The notes beneath the pieces were generated by a model that worked only from the letters and a program-made list of their open reading frames with translations, searched no databases and had not been told where the DNA came from. Source: Mycteria americana (lineage: Eukaryota > Chordata > Aves > Ciconiiformes > Ciconiidae). Taken from it: a DNA stretch of 64,000 nucleotides. Positions 1 to 20,345 of the stretch are shown here, in pieces. Location: NCBI RefSeq assembly GCF_035582795.1, contig NC_134369.1, forward strand, positions 61,628,001 through 61,692,000, read 5' to 3'. A program made the translations under genes and the position numbers. The stretch's first letter is position 1. Each line of letters begins with the position of its first letter.

Positions 1-9133
<9,133 letters not shown>

Positions 9134-9390
9134 AAAAAGATTTGTTGTGACTGGTAACGCTGTAGTAATTGTCAGTCTTCTGTGTAGGATTCACCTGTAC
9201 TTTTGTAACCTGGTTAGGTTAGGTTGTCAGATGGATTTGTGTCGACTAGAAAAAAAGGGGGCAGTGCATTGGAAAAGCCGGTAGGCTAGATTTCTTCGAA
9301 GGAAAAATGTATGAGATTTTTAAGATGGTTATTGGTAGATGTGACATTTGATGGATCATGTTATATGAAATAAAATCTATAGCAGAATTT
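9134..9390 (+). other. DYNC1H1: DYNC1H1 3' UTR with poly(A) signal
   Basis: The sequence after the TGA is AT-rich and non-coding. A canonical AATAAA at 9369-9374 predicts cleavage near 9385-9400. Only this short 3' UTR is supported; a longer alternative end cannot be excluded. Confidence 0.75.
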
Positions 9391-12300
9391 CCAGAAATTC
9401 TATTTCTGGAAATATAATTCTTACAATTATTTTTTTGGTCTGGAAAAACTGTACCTATGATCTTTTCAGAGAATAACAAGTAATAAGTCAGTATCGAAGC
9501 ATATTGCTGACCTTCACACAGCTTGCTCAGCAGCTGGTTCAGCTAACCTCCAGTAACAAGAACCTTAGAATGTAAGTCTTCGGTGCAGTAAGACACAAAG
9601 CCTGACATTATCTGCTATGACATCTGATGCCATTGCATGAATTGTTTGCAGTGAACTGGCTCTTACTTAAAGTAACCTGCTTTTACGCAGCTGCTGAGAT
9701 GCATTCTGAAGCTAGAGTATCCTAAACAAGGCTTTCTCATCCTATTGGCCCATAGGGCTTCCTCTTTCTTAAGCTGCTTTTATGGTGAAATAAGGCTCCA
9801 GTTTCATGTCTCATTAAGCCCCAGAGGACAGTATTAAATGCTTAAACAAGGAGTTACAGTCTTATCTTGGAGACTTGCATGTCACCAACTGTTACCAAAT
9901 TAGGGGAGCTGAGAGTTCTTGCTAATTGCTTGGGTTGCTGTAATGGTTTGGGTATTCGCTTGCTTTCTCTGATCCTAAGTTCATTGAGTAAGCATTTCTG
10001 CCCTTCTGACCAACCTGTCAGAACAACTGTCCTCTCTTAACAGTGGCTAATATCAAGTGTTCAAAGATGCACATGAAGAATACAGGCTTTTCAATCTCAA
10101 AACAGAAATCTCAGGAGCTCCTTCCTTCCAGTGATTTCTCCTATGAAAGCAGTGACTTTCTGAATCTGCATCAACTCTAATATTTTTTCTGTGATAAGTG
10201 GTTCTACAGCACAGGCCTGTGCTGAGAGGAAAATTTGTTACCTAGCCTGCCTCACATGCTTGTTTCAGTTGATGCCTACTAGTTACTAAAATACAAAATT
10301 CTTGCTGTGTCTACCCTCTTCATACTGTTTTGTAGCTCCTATAGTTAATCTGTGTGGGTTGAACTGTCCTGTCTGGTTTTATTCCCTTAAAAAGAATGAA
10401 TTCCAGACCAATGTATCATGTAATCTTTGTCTGCTTCTTGTAGTTCTGATCCAATTTTGATAAACAGAGATGGGAACTACATATATCATCAGACTGGTTT
10501 TAACCATAACATAATGTCCTTGTGTTTCAGCTTCTATGAGTTGCTTTCCTTTCCATCGCCAGAATATTAGTATCTGGAATTTATACTGTCACTTTCTCCA
10601 GGATCATTTGAAATATGTTGTATAGTAAGGAAGCAGACCTCCTACTGATAGCAGCGTGCTCTGGATACCAGTTCTAGCATGAAATATTAGCTAAAATATG
10701 TACAAGTTCTAGCTATTGGCAGCTCAGCTGAACATGCACCTTTCAGCTACTGCTTTTTGTGCATAGCTCAGCACCTGGGCTGTGGTACCAGCTTACAGCT
10801 ACTATAAAAATCTTCAGTTAAACCAGTTCCATGTATTAGCAAGTACTAATGAGATCAAGATGGTCTCAAACATGCTTGAAGTAGCTAGAGCTTCCCAAAC
10901 TATTCAGCTCTTTATATGTTAACTTCTCCATTAGGCCTGAATTAACAAAATGTGCATTTTCAGTTCAGAAGTTAACCCACAGTTGCATTCTCATACTGAA
11001 TAAGCAGACTTTGAATGTCTGAGTGAATACTGTCCCAGGTGGCTTACCCTGCAACTTATTTCTCTCCTGATTGTTCGTGGATTATTTATTTCAGTATGTT
11101 GTTTTAAACAACCAGTTTAAGTAAGTGAAACCCTCACTAGATGGGGTTTAGGGTTCTTGGCTGCAGTTTGAAGGTCAGTAGTTCAGTTTTATTTAGCCAC
11201 AGATGAGGGGGTTGAAGACCATTCAGCAGACAGCTAGGACTTAAAAGGGTATGACTTCCCTGCCATGGGGTTGAAGGGCTTGGCTCCATCACAGTGTCGT
11301 ATTTTTGAAGCTTTTCACAAGTCTTAATTCTAGAGCAATCTGTGGTCTAGTTGCAGTACACAAATCTATAGCTGCAAGGGTTTTTTTTCTGCAGTTAACT
11401 TCACAGCTGTCTTCAAGGAGTTGAGGACTGTGTTCACTGTAAATGGCCCCAACTGCAGTATTTTTTTGCTGCTGGGTCAAGTCAAAGGGCAAGCACAGTA
11501 GCTTGTGTCTTACAGCAAAGGCTTCTGAATCTTACTGTTCTAACAAACAGCTTTGTTTCCAAGCTGATTAAAACCATCTCCCTATCTCCAGATTGGGGAT
11601 AAGGGAGAAAGCAAAGTTGCTTTAATAAAATAAATATGCAGATGTTAGTGGAAGGGTGCAAGGCTAGAAGTTAAACAGTATTTTGAGTGGCTTTCCACCT
11701 TATGAAATGGCAAATTAAAAATCTGTCAGTCGTACAGAATGAATGTTTTCACAAGTAGTTGGTACCAACATATTTCAAGCCATCATTATAATTCTATAGA
11801 TTGTGGTTCCCTTTCCACATAAATGGACTACCCCAATTCTAAAGGTGATAAAAAAAAGTTACCATACAGGAGAGGGAGATCAGAGATGCAGTTTTTGCTG
11901 ATCTAACTGGCCTCCCGTCTGTGTGCACTATTTCTGCAGCTTATAAGTGATTGTTCTCACTAAGGAAGAAGAGTGCTTTTCAGCTCATGTGTCCAGCTTC
12001 ACCCTGTAAGTTCTAAACTGGCAGGTATACTGAGACTGTATACCTAAAACATAGTTCAAAACAGGCAGGACCAGATACGTCAGTAGCACAAGTCAACTTC
12101 TTCCTCTTTGAAGAAGAAGAAAAAAAAAAACCCACAACAGAAGCTAGATTGCCTTTAGTTGCACTCATTTCAACTTAATGCAATTCTGTTGTTTGCAGTC
12201 AAACCTGTAAGATCATTCACGATACAACTACTTCCCTCCTCTCGTACAGTAGGTCAGACATACAAAGAGCCAAACAGTGACATGAGGTAGGCTTGAGGTA

Positions 12301-12730
12301 AGCTATAGCTATTGAAAACTAACTGCAACCCTGCAGTCATTCTTCCTTCCCTTCTCAACAAACCCTTGTCACACCTTTTTGAAATTACACTGAAACTGAG
12401 CAGGTGCCTCCAGGTACTAGACACAGGAGTTGGGCTGGTGCTTCAAGAAGCCCCAGGCACCAAAGTAGCACCCAGGCATAAAGCTTAGCTCTGATTCTGT
12501 GGACATGCCTAGCTAGTTTTCACTTAAATTGCCACATAAGTTTGTGTAGTGGATTCTGTCTTTTCAGGTGGATCTCAAAGCCTGCAGTACACAGCACAGC
12601 TGCATTTGTAGCAGGCTTGAGCTAGATTGTTTAAAGCTTGTTCAGTTCAGGTACCATCTGCCAAAGTAATCTCTACCAGGGTCATTCTTCAGAACAAACA
12701 GTTTGTCCAATGATTTATTCATACCTCAGA
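9391..12730. other. Intergenic, nothing recognised
   Basis: This is AT-rich unique-looking sequence between the end of DYNC1H1 and the minus-strand gene at 12.7 kb. I saw no long frame, RNA gene or known repeat. An AATAAA on the minus strand at 12714-12719 probably serves the gene that ends at 12731. Confidence 0.5.
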
Positions 12731-13270
12731 TTAAGTTGCACGGAATTTCTTTCTTCTTAGTTTTTCACTAGCACCCTCTGGGATGGAAATCCCTTGTTTT
12801 CTTTTAATTAGAGGCTGTTTGGCCATTGTGCCATCACAGTCAGCTGCTAGTATGGGTTGTGGAACACTGTTACCTGGGCTTGCAAGGAGATCTGCAGAGG
12901 CTGAAGGGTTAATACTGATCAGTGAGGAATAGTCAGGTGTCAGCCACATGGCTGTAAATGCTTCTGTGGTTCTGGACAGTTCAGATGATTGCAACAGGCT
13001 TCTCAGGAAATCCTTCTCTTGGCTAGGAAGTTCCAGGGGTGCTTTACAGTCATGTACTGTCTGAACTTCACTGACTTTTGTTTCTGGGCAGAGCCAGCCT
13101 GGAGGTTCAGGGAAGGACTCTCCATCTTCTGAAGTATCAGCATCCTCCAAAGCCATTGCTTTTGGGGCACTGTTTGACCATGGTGCAACTTTCACGCTAT
13201 TTAAAGAATTCAAGCTACAGTCAGAGTGAATGGATGCATCTTCTGAATCACCATCATAAGGATCTAAAAA
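12731..13270 (-). CDS. Last coding exon of an unrecognised gene (paralogue 1)
   Basis: I do not recognise this protein. On the minus strand the acceptor TATTTTAG is followed at 13270 by about 179 open codons ending in TAA at 12731-12733. An AATAAA (12714-12719) lies 12 nt further on, so the 3' UTR would be very short. The product is acidic at its start (FLDPYDGDSEDASIHSD), then Ser/Pro-rich, and ends in a basic tail (EGASEKLRRKKFRAT) that could be a nuclear signal; that role is inference. A second exon at 27318-27827 has the same acceptor sequence, the same acidic start, a shared internal SRTT...W..P motif and the same basic tail, so it is a diverged paralogue. No ATG fits at the exon start, which supports an internal or terminal exon. 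Exons at 13895-14122 and 15430-15480 may belong to the same gene. Confidence 0.55.
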   Translation of the reverse strand, partial: FLDPYDGDSEDASIHSDCSLNSLNSVKVAPWSNSAPKAMALEDADTSEDGESFPEPPGWLCPETKVSEVQTVHDCKAPLELPSQEKDFLRSLLQSSELSRTTEAFTAMWLTPDYSSLISINPSASADLLASPGNSVPQPILAADCDGTMAKQPLIKRKQGISIPEGASEKLRRKKFRAT

Positions 13271-13894
13271 CTAAAATAAAGGTCTCCCTAAATATGGTGG
13301 ATGCTTATTTGTCCATAAAAAAAAAAAGAGGCAATATACAGTAGGCTTTAAAACCACTTACAGCCTAAGTCACAGACTTACTATGGAAGTTTTGCTATTT
13401 ATCCATGCATTCCCACCTATATTTTAATTTTTGGATGCTACACTGAGAACAAGGCTGCTGCATAATAGTCAAACCTACTTGCAGTCCCCTGGAGTCCCTT
13501 GCTTTCCTGAGTCCTCCAGCAAGTGGGCTAGGCATGACCTATTTAAGAGAAGTCAACATAGGTTTATAAAGCACCTTCCTATGAATTACCGATCCAAGTA
13601 AGACCAGAGTAAGTAAAAATCCTAGAGGAGAGGAAGCCAGATTTTCCCCTTGCTAAAAGATAGTAAAAAGTGTATCTCAGTCTAACTTCGAAAGGCCTGG
13701 TAAAGTTAGCCTAAAATAGAGGGACTGAGGAGAGCTATGGTAAGACTTACTGCACTTAAAACATTGCTATAAAGAGAACAATGAGCAATTGTATACCTTA
13801 CCACCAGAAAAGTAAACCAAATCAGCATTTAACTAATAGTACCCAAGATATAATTTAGAGAGCTTCCCTCCCACTCAGGTCCCCTTTTCTTCTT
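13271..13894 (-). other. Putative intron of the unrecognised minus-strand gene
   Basis: No long frame or known repeat was seen. A poly-A run lies near 13319. It is called an intron only because it lies between two candidate exons. Confidence 0.3.
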
Positions 13895-14122
13895 TTACAT
13901 AGGGATGATCTGAAATTCTTCCTTATTAGTTGGATGATGAATTTGCTGTCCCTTGGAGAGTTCTGTAGCTAACACAGTCAAACTGAGTCCTTTTAATGTC
14001 TCAATATTGCTGCTGTAACACTGAGGTTTCAGGCTGCTTTTCCCCATGTGGTTAAACACAGACTTGTCCAGACCTGGACCAAAAACTTTCTTCATGAACT
14101 TGTGCTTGAGAAGCACATCATT
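13895..14122 (-). CDS. Candidate exon of the unrecognised minus-strand gene
   Basis: Reading the minus strand, CTGTTTCAG at 14131-14123 could act as an acceptor. It is followed by 75 open codons that begin NDVLLKHKFMKKVFGPGLDK and end in TAA at 13895-13897. The segment is basic at its start and Ser/Thr-rich later. The phase agrees with the exon at 15430-15480 and with the one at 12731-13270. I see no strong donor before the stop, so it may be a terminal exon of another isoform, or a splice donor inside it may be used. I know no domain that fits. It could also be a chance open frame. Confidence 0.35.
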   Translation of the reverse strand, partial: NDVLLKHKFMKKVFGPGLDKSVFNHMGKSSLKPQCYSSNIETLKGLSLTVLATELSKGQQIHHPTNKEEFQIIPM

Positions 14123-15429
14123 CTGAAACAGTGCTTCTAGTTGGTCTGTTTAAAAAAAAAAAAAAAACACCCAAACAAAAACCAAACCCATATAGCGAGA
14201 CTCCCTTTTAAAAGCAAACCACAGGTACAAAGCAGTCACACAAAGGGAAAAAAGCCTACTGCAAGAAAACTGCTCCCTTAGAAGGATCCATCACAGCTGC
14301 TCAGAGAACAAGCTGCCAGTCATTGCTGTGCCTGCTTTCAGTGGGGAAGGAGGAGAGTCTGAGCACAGCTGATGCAAAGCAGGGCTTGGCAGATCTGGAC
14401 TCCTCACAGCAGGAACCCGAAGGCTTTACTGGAGGAGTTTAACTCCAAGCCCATTTGCAACTGCGCATTCTTGTGCTAGTTCAGGGACACAAAAGACTTC
14501 CCCGCAAAGCCAGTGGGTAGTGCTGGGCAATGAGGAAAAAGCAGCTTCTGCTTCTCTAGAGAGCCCAGAAATCCCCCAGCCCTGGCCTGGCACCTGCTGC
14601 GGCACCCTCAGTGCGAGCAACCAGCTCTTTGTCCAGGCTGGCACCTTCGCAAGCCCCTCTTCCACCCAGCCCAGCCATCAGAGTCCAGCCAGACAGCTGG
14701 GCTTCCAGCCTTGTTTCTCCCAGAAGGAGACCACGGACAACTCCAGCTTTCCCCTGTGCTTTCTGGAAGGTAAAGTGGTGGCAGGTTCCTGGCAGACAGC
14801 TTCTCTAAGCTATGGCACACAGTGATTCACATGGACTAGCAGCAACCATCAGTTCTGAAGACTTTGACTCAGAAATTAAGTATTTAGTTCTCCACTCCAG
14901 AATCAGGCCTTTTTTCATCAACATTAAACACCGTGGTTTGACGGAAAAATGTTCAGGAAGTTACCAATATTCTTAAGTAACTGCCACAGCAACAGAGCTG
15001 CTCTCAATCTCATCCAAAATGAGAGTAGGTAGAAGGTAGAGGTTCTCCACCCAGAGCTGTAGAAATCCTGCTGGACCAGAGCTGCTGAAAGTTAACCACC
15101 AGAAACAGCCCAGTTCAGCCTTAAGCACTTCTTAGCAGAGAAGTGCTTACGTTACATTTGTCTACCTAAAACACTGGCACTTTCCTGCCTCATCCACCCA
15201 GAATCAATCTTGCTAAAATTAGTAACGGTTGTAAGGAAGAGCCTGATGGATAGAATAGTGTTGGGTTTGGGGTTGATGGGGTTTTTTTCCCCTTTCCTTT
15301 TACAGTCACAAAACCAACCACCCCAGCAACCATGCCTTATACTCTCCCTACTGAGACTGAAAAAAAAGAGTTGGACACCCATCAGGGAATCTCATCACCC
15401 CCAAAACGCTTCAGAGAGTTGGTTCTTAC
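14123..15429 (-). other. Putative intron of the unrecognised minus-strand gene
   Basis: A GC-richer stretch at 14520-14800 is open in several frames on both strands, which is expected from its composition. Nothing in it resembles a known protein. Confidence 0.3.
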
Positions 15430-15480
15430 CTCCGCACTGGATTCAGACTCAGACCCCGAACTTGACTCTACTATGCACTT
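15430..15480 (-). CDS. Candidate 51-nt acidic-serine micro-exon
   Basis: On the minus strand a strong acceptor (CCTCTGCAGCAG) and a strong donor (GAG|GTAAGA) bound exactly 51 nt. They encode KCIVESSSGSESESSAE, with the other two frames closed. Acidic serine clusters of this kind are typical casein-kinase-2 targets (general knowledge). The exon is in phase 0 on both sides, so it could be skipped without a frameshift. Its assignment to the same gene as 12731-13270 rests on strand, spacing and phase only. Confidence 0.4.
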
Positions 15481-18400
15481 CTGCTGCAGAGGAGGGAGGG
15501 AAAGAAATGCTACTCAAAGCAGAAGTTACTGCAGAGCTGAAGTTCTAGTACAAATTGCAGATGCTGCGTTTCTCCAAAGCTTTCCCATCTGAAGCCAGCT
15601 TGTCCTTCCAAATGTCCCACATTTGTGGTGCTGGTTGGGTTGTGCAAGTGAGACATAAGGGAAAAATAGAACTCATCCCACCCTCCCCCCCAAAAAAATA
15701 CAATGGGAAGCTATCCAGAACATGCCTCGCATTTGCTAGGAACAGTAATTCCAGGTCTATAAATAACTTTACAAAATGTTTTTTGATTTGCACTGAGGTT
15801 TTGTTTGTTTCTTTGCTTCTGGTGGGCCTACATCTCAGAAACGTATCTGCAGATAAATGACTAAAACTACATCCTCATTTTTTCTGAAGCTGTTGCTACA
15901 GGGACCTTACAAACGAACAGCCCCCTTACTCCCCAGGTGGTAGCACAGGAGTGGAATATCCTCCTCCCTTTTTGTTTCTTTTCAGGTGACACCATTTGAA
16001 TTAATTCATTCACACATGTTCTTTATGCACTCTTTTCCAGCACAGCTAGCTGCACGATGAGGCTTATGACAAAGCAACTAACACTTTCTAAATTATACTT
16101 TAATAGGGAGATAAAGAAGCAGCAATTAGAAAAAAGTTACCATGTATTTATGTGCCAGTCTTTCTATGCAGTCTGGGCTTTTAACAGAATCCTTCATTTT
16201 CTGAGCATCTACTAAAACATGCAGAGGGTAGGAAAGTACATTAGAGAAAAATCTTCTCATAGATAAATTGCCCAGACATGGTGACTCCCTTTATGATAGA
16301 AAGGTTGGTCAGTCCTTCACCAAGTCTGTGTTAAGTTCTCAAAGGCAGCTTCTGTTTAAAAACAAACAAGAAGAAGCTACTGTCTTCTACCAAAACAATG
16401 ACTTGATTCACTGGTCCCTCACGCAGCATAAGAAAAATATAATTTTTTTTTTTTTTTAAGAAGCTTGTACTCTGTAAAGCAGATTTTTTTTTTTCTTTTC
16501 AAGGCACTACAAGTTTTCTGAACCCTCAAAGAGGTATTTGTACTCAAGACATCAAACCAGACTAGAGAGGGACAAACGCAAAGCCACGCTGAGAGTCAGC
16601 CCTCTGTCCCAGCCCTCCCACCCTGGTATTCAGTGCCCGTACACACCCTGCCCCAACAGGGCTCCCTTACAGGGCGCTCCCTTCTCCCCGTACCTTCCAT
16701 GGGCTGCCCAGCCCCACGCCTCTTCCTCCACCGCTGCCTCTTCCCAGCTGAGGCCATCCTGCTCCCAGCACCTTCACCCTCCTCCAGCTTTATAGGCTTG
16801 AGCCCTGGCTGCCCCACCTCTGCCCCCACCTCCCACACATGCCCTGCTCATCTCCCTCAGCCTGGAGACGTTGCTCTTTCAAAAAAGACGGGAGTGAAGC
16901 AAGGAAAGAGAGAGTAAAGCGCTCCTGTGAAAGCACCTTGTGCCACTGCTGGGGGCTCCAGACCGTTCCTCGTGACGGGTTCACCAGAGCTGACTGTGTG
17001 GAGTTCTACAGCAGAAATATCGCACAAAATAGCACAGCAGTTTGAGTCCTTTAATGATTACATTTCTCTAAGTGTATATACATAAAGGATGCATATACAC
17101 AGACATGCACACGCACCTACAGTTGAGTTTGCAAGGCCTGGTGGCCAGAGCTGCAACGCTCCCTCTCCGCTCTCACCAGTTTATAGTCTGTAGCCCCGTT
17201 TCATTCACGTGACCTTCAGGCTGACAGAAGCTAGTCAATAGTCAAAAGGAAAACCACCTACCCCCTCCAGAGGCAGCCAGGATATTCAGAGATGTTTCCT
17301 CCTGCCATTTGCTGCAGCAGACGATCTCCCACCTGGTGGGTGGACGGTTGCGGTTGGACACACAATGCTTTCTAAGCATCTCTCTTAATCGCTCACAATC
17401 CACCACGTGTGATTTGGAGGAGTTAAGATACTGTCACCCCTACTGGCCATCACTCACTAAGAAAAGGAACAACAATTTTGCTATTTTTAAATACAAGGAA
17501 TAGTATTTTTTCAGATTTACCGGAGAACTATGACTCAGGCCCATTTTTCACAAAGAAGAGCTGATTTGACCCTTTAAATGCCACATCTCCATTCCTCTTC
17601 TTCTCCTCCTTTTTATAGGAAAAAGAGGAACTAATTCTTTTTACTTTTTCAAATCAAATTCCTCTTCTTCCCATTATTTCCTTCCTATCTGGCTTTCTTG
17701 CATCTTCCTACACAATGCAGAAGATACTATTGGTTTAGATGATTAATTTTAAAATGAGTATAAAAGCCTCAGTAAAACAAGCATTTCACTCTGGAGCCAG
17801 CAGTGGGTTGTTGCTCTGAAAAGGCACAGGAGCAAGTCCCTGGGGAGGTGACAGTGAACGCAGCTGCACTGGGAACAGCTCACAAACTTCACAAGCCTTC
17901 CACCCCACTTCTGCACCAGCTGAGCTACAGCCTATCGCATACACCTCTTTTCTTCCCAGACGCCTCTTTTGCCACCTCCTTACCTTCTCGCCCCAGGCCA
18001 GGACCGCCTGAAGGTTATTTCCCCTCTTTGGATTCTCCAGCTGCCTTCAAAACAAAACAGAGCAGCCAAAAGTCTCATCTGACATCCCCCAGCACCTCCC
18101 ACCAGGGAGACGGGAGCTAGAAGCACTGCGTTAGTGCCTGCAGTGCAGGCTGAGTTGAATGAGTGCATGCAATCACCATCCTTAATCCAAACACATGGCT
18201 TGAAGTCATTTCTCCTACAAAAGCCTGCTCAAAATTATCTACTGATGCTTTACGGGCAACAGATGTTAGCAACAAGGCCCTGGCATCTGGGGCTCAAGCA
18301 AACTGTTGGTCTGCAAGGGATTACAGATGAAATGGTGACTGTAAGGTTGAGACCAGGCCAAGGCTTGCACAATGAACCCGCTGCCAGCACCCATCTGGGC

Positions 18401-20345
18401 AGGGGTTAGGCAGCGGAGGTACAGCCAGACAACAGATTTCCAAGGAAGATTTTGGGTTTCCACTTTCCAAAGCACACACGTAATGCCATCGCCAAGGCAG
18501 GGCGGCTTTCAGCCATACCCGGTTGGTGCAGTATGAACAAGGAGGGTGGCCAGAGGGTTACAGAGGCACAGAAATGCTCACTGAACCATTTATTACAATC
18601 ATTTACTGTACTGCTGCTCGGTGTCCTGGCTCCCCTTGTCACTCTTGGAAAAAGCCCTTGACCCTGCACAGACCTTGTGCCAGCCCCAGGTAGCTCTAAT
18701 TTCCCCTGAGTCCAGGTTTTGTGGCCAGACAAGAACGCAGGTCACACACTTCTCTCGTTTGGAAAGGCACCATCACTCCTCCTCCTCTGACCCACGGGTG
18801 CCCGCTGTCTCGCTGCCTCACAGGGTACCCCCAGGAGGCCAGTGCTGTGAAAGCCTCCCTCGGCAGATCAGTTCAGCCTCTACGTTGTAACAACTTCCCA
18901 TCTAATAAATCACACATGCATCTCTGTCGTTCTTTAAATAAATAATCCCCCCCCCCCCCCTTTGAAGTACAGTTTACTTCCACATACAGAGACAAAACAT
19001 ACTAGATTGTCTGCCATGAAATGTGCTGGAGGAAAAACTGTAGAAAACTCATTTGCCCAAGATGAAAAAAACCTTAAAGCTCTGGGGCTGGGGCCAGCAG
19101 AGCTCAGCTCTTGCAGAGCAGACACCAAAGCTGGAGCAGAGGCTGCCCGAGGCTGCATGTCCATCAGGGAAGGGCCATGTCGCACTTCTTGCCTGCAGAG
19201 CAGCCCGGACTGCCGTCTTTGGGAGCAGATTTAGGTGGCAGTTTATGTTAATCTTGAATTATTAATAAATTATCTCGAATACCTCCCATTAGTCAATGGA
19301 AACTATCATCATTTAGCTGCCGATTGCATCTGTGAGCTGTGAACAGGGAACTGATTCACAGCGAACTGTGTTTGACTCACAGATATCTTGTTCCAGCCCA
19401 ACCTCCCACCATAAGCTATGCAAACGGTACGGGGTGAACTGGGGCTTTTGGGTCTCCACGTGCAGCTCTGCAGCCATCTGGGTGCTCCAGCTGGGGTTTG
19501 GGGGCTGAAACTGAAGCCATCAACAAATAATACTTTTTCTGCATGGGGACAGGAGAAGGTGAACTTTTAGGAAAAAAAAGCCTGAATGAGCTCCTGATCG
19601 CTGAAGGCCAAGATGAAGCAAGATCAGACTTTTTCCTTAAAGCCACAGCCCTTCCATAAGAGCAGGTTTCTACCCTGCCCGAGGGGCCCAGGCGACACTT
19701 TCGAGCGCTTTTTTCCTCCCTTTACTGTCAGCCCCGTGTCACCCTGCCTCCTGACAGCCACCACCTGTCCCCGGTGGCTCTATGGCTGTAGGTGCTCACC
19801 TGCTCCTGCTGCTGATCCCCCCAGCTGCCTGTCAAAGACAGATTGATCACAGGGCACCTCCAGGCAGGATCAGAACGAGCAGAGATTTTTCTATTAATTT
19901 TGGCAGAGGGCTTGACAGAAGCACACACCTTTCTTACTTTGAGTCGTCTTTGGGGGGCAATGCCTGTCTCTAAATTTTAATCCTCAAGTACTCTTGGACT
20001 TGCTGTATGGCAGTGAAGCCCAACACCAGTATTGCTTGTGCTATTTAGACATTAGGAATCGTGTCTTTCACACAGGAAACATTTTTTTTTTTAATGCAAG
20101 ATGGGATTGTATTGTGGTGAAAGGGTTTTTTACTTCATTTGCAATAGGGAACAATCAAAACAAGATACTTAATCCAAATTAAGTTCATCAGATGAAGCAA
20201 GTGCAGATAGATAATGAAGGTCTGCAGCCAGTTGGCATTTGGGTCAACCCACCACCGAACACTGATCAGGAACATTTCAGTCAAGCCTGAGAGTGCTGTG
20301 GGAAGCTAGAAACAAGATGCTGCAGAAACTGCAAGGTCTCGGCCT
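15481..20345. other. Intergenic or intronic, nothing recognised
   Basis: It holds a T run (16443-16458), a C-rich patch (16560-16860) whose open frames look compositional, and a C run (18948-18960). I could not extend the unrecognised minus-strand gene into it. No RNA gene or clear repeat family was seen. Confidence 0.4.

Noticed and set aside
16596-16917. Overlapping open frames on both strands
   Set aside because: A C-rich patch that gives Pro/Ser or Gly/Arg-rich products in every frame; compositional.
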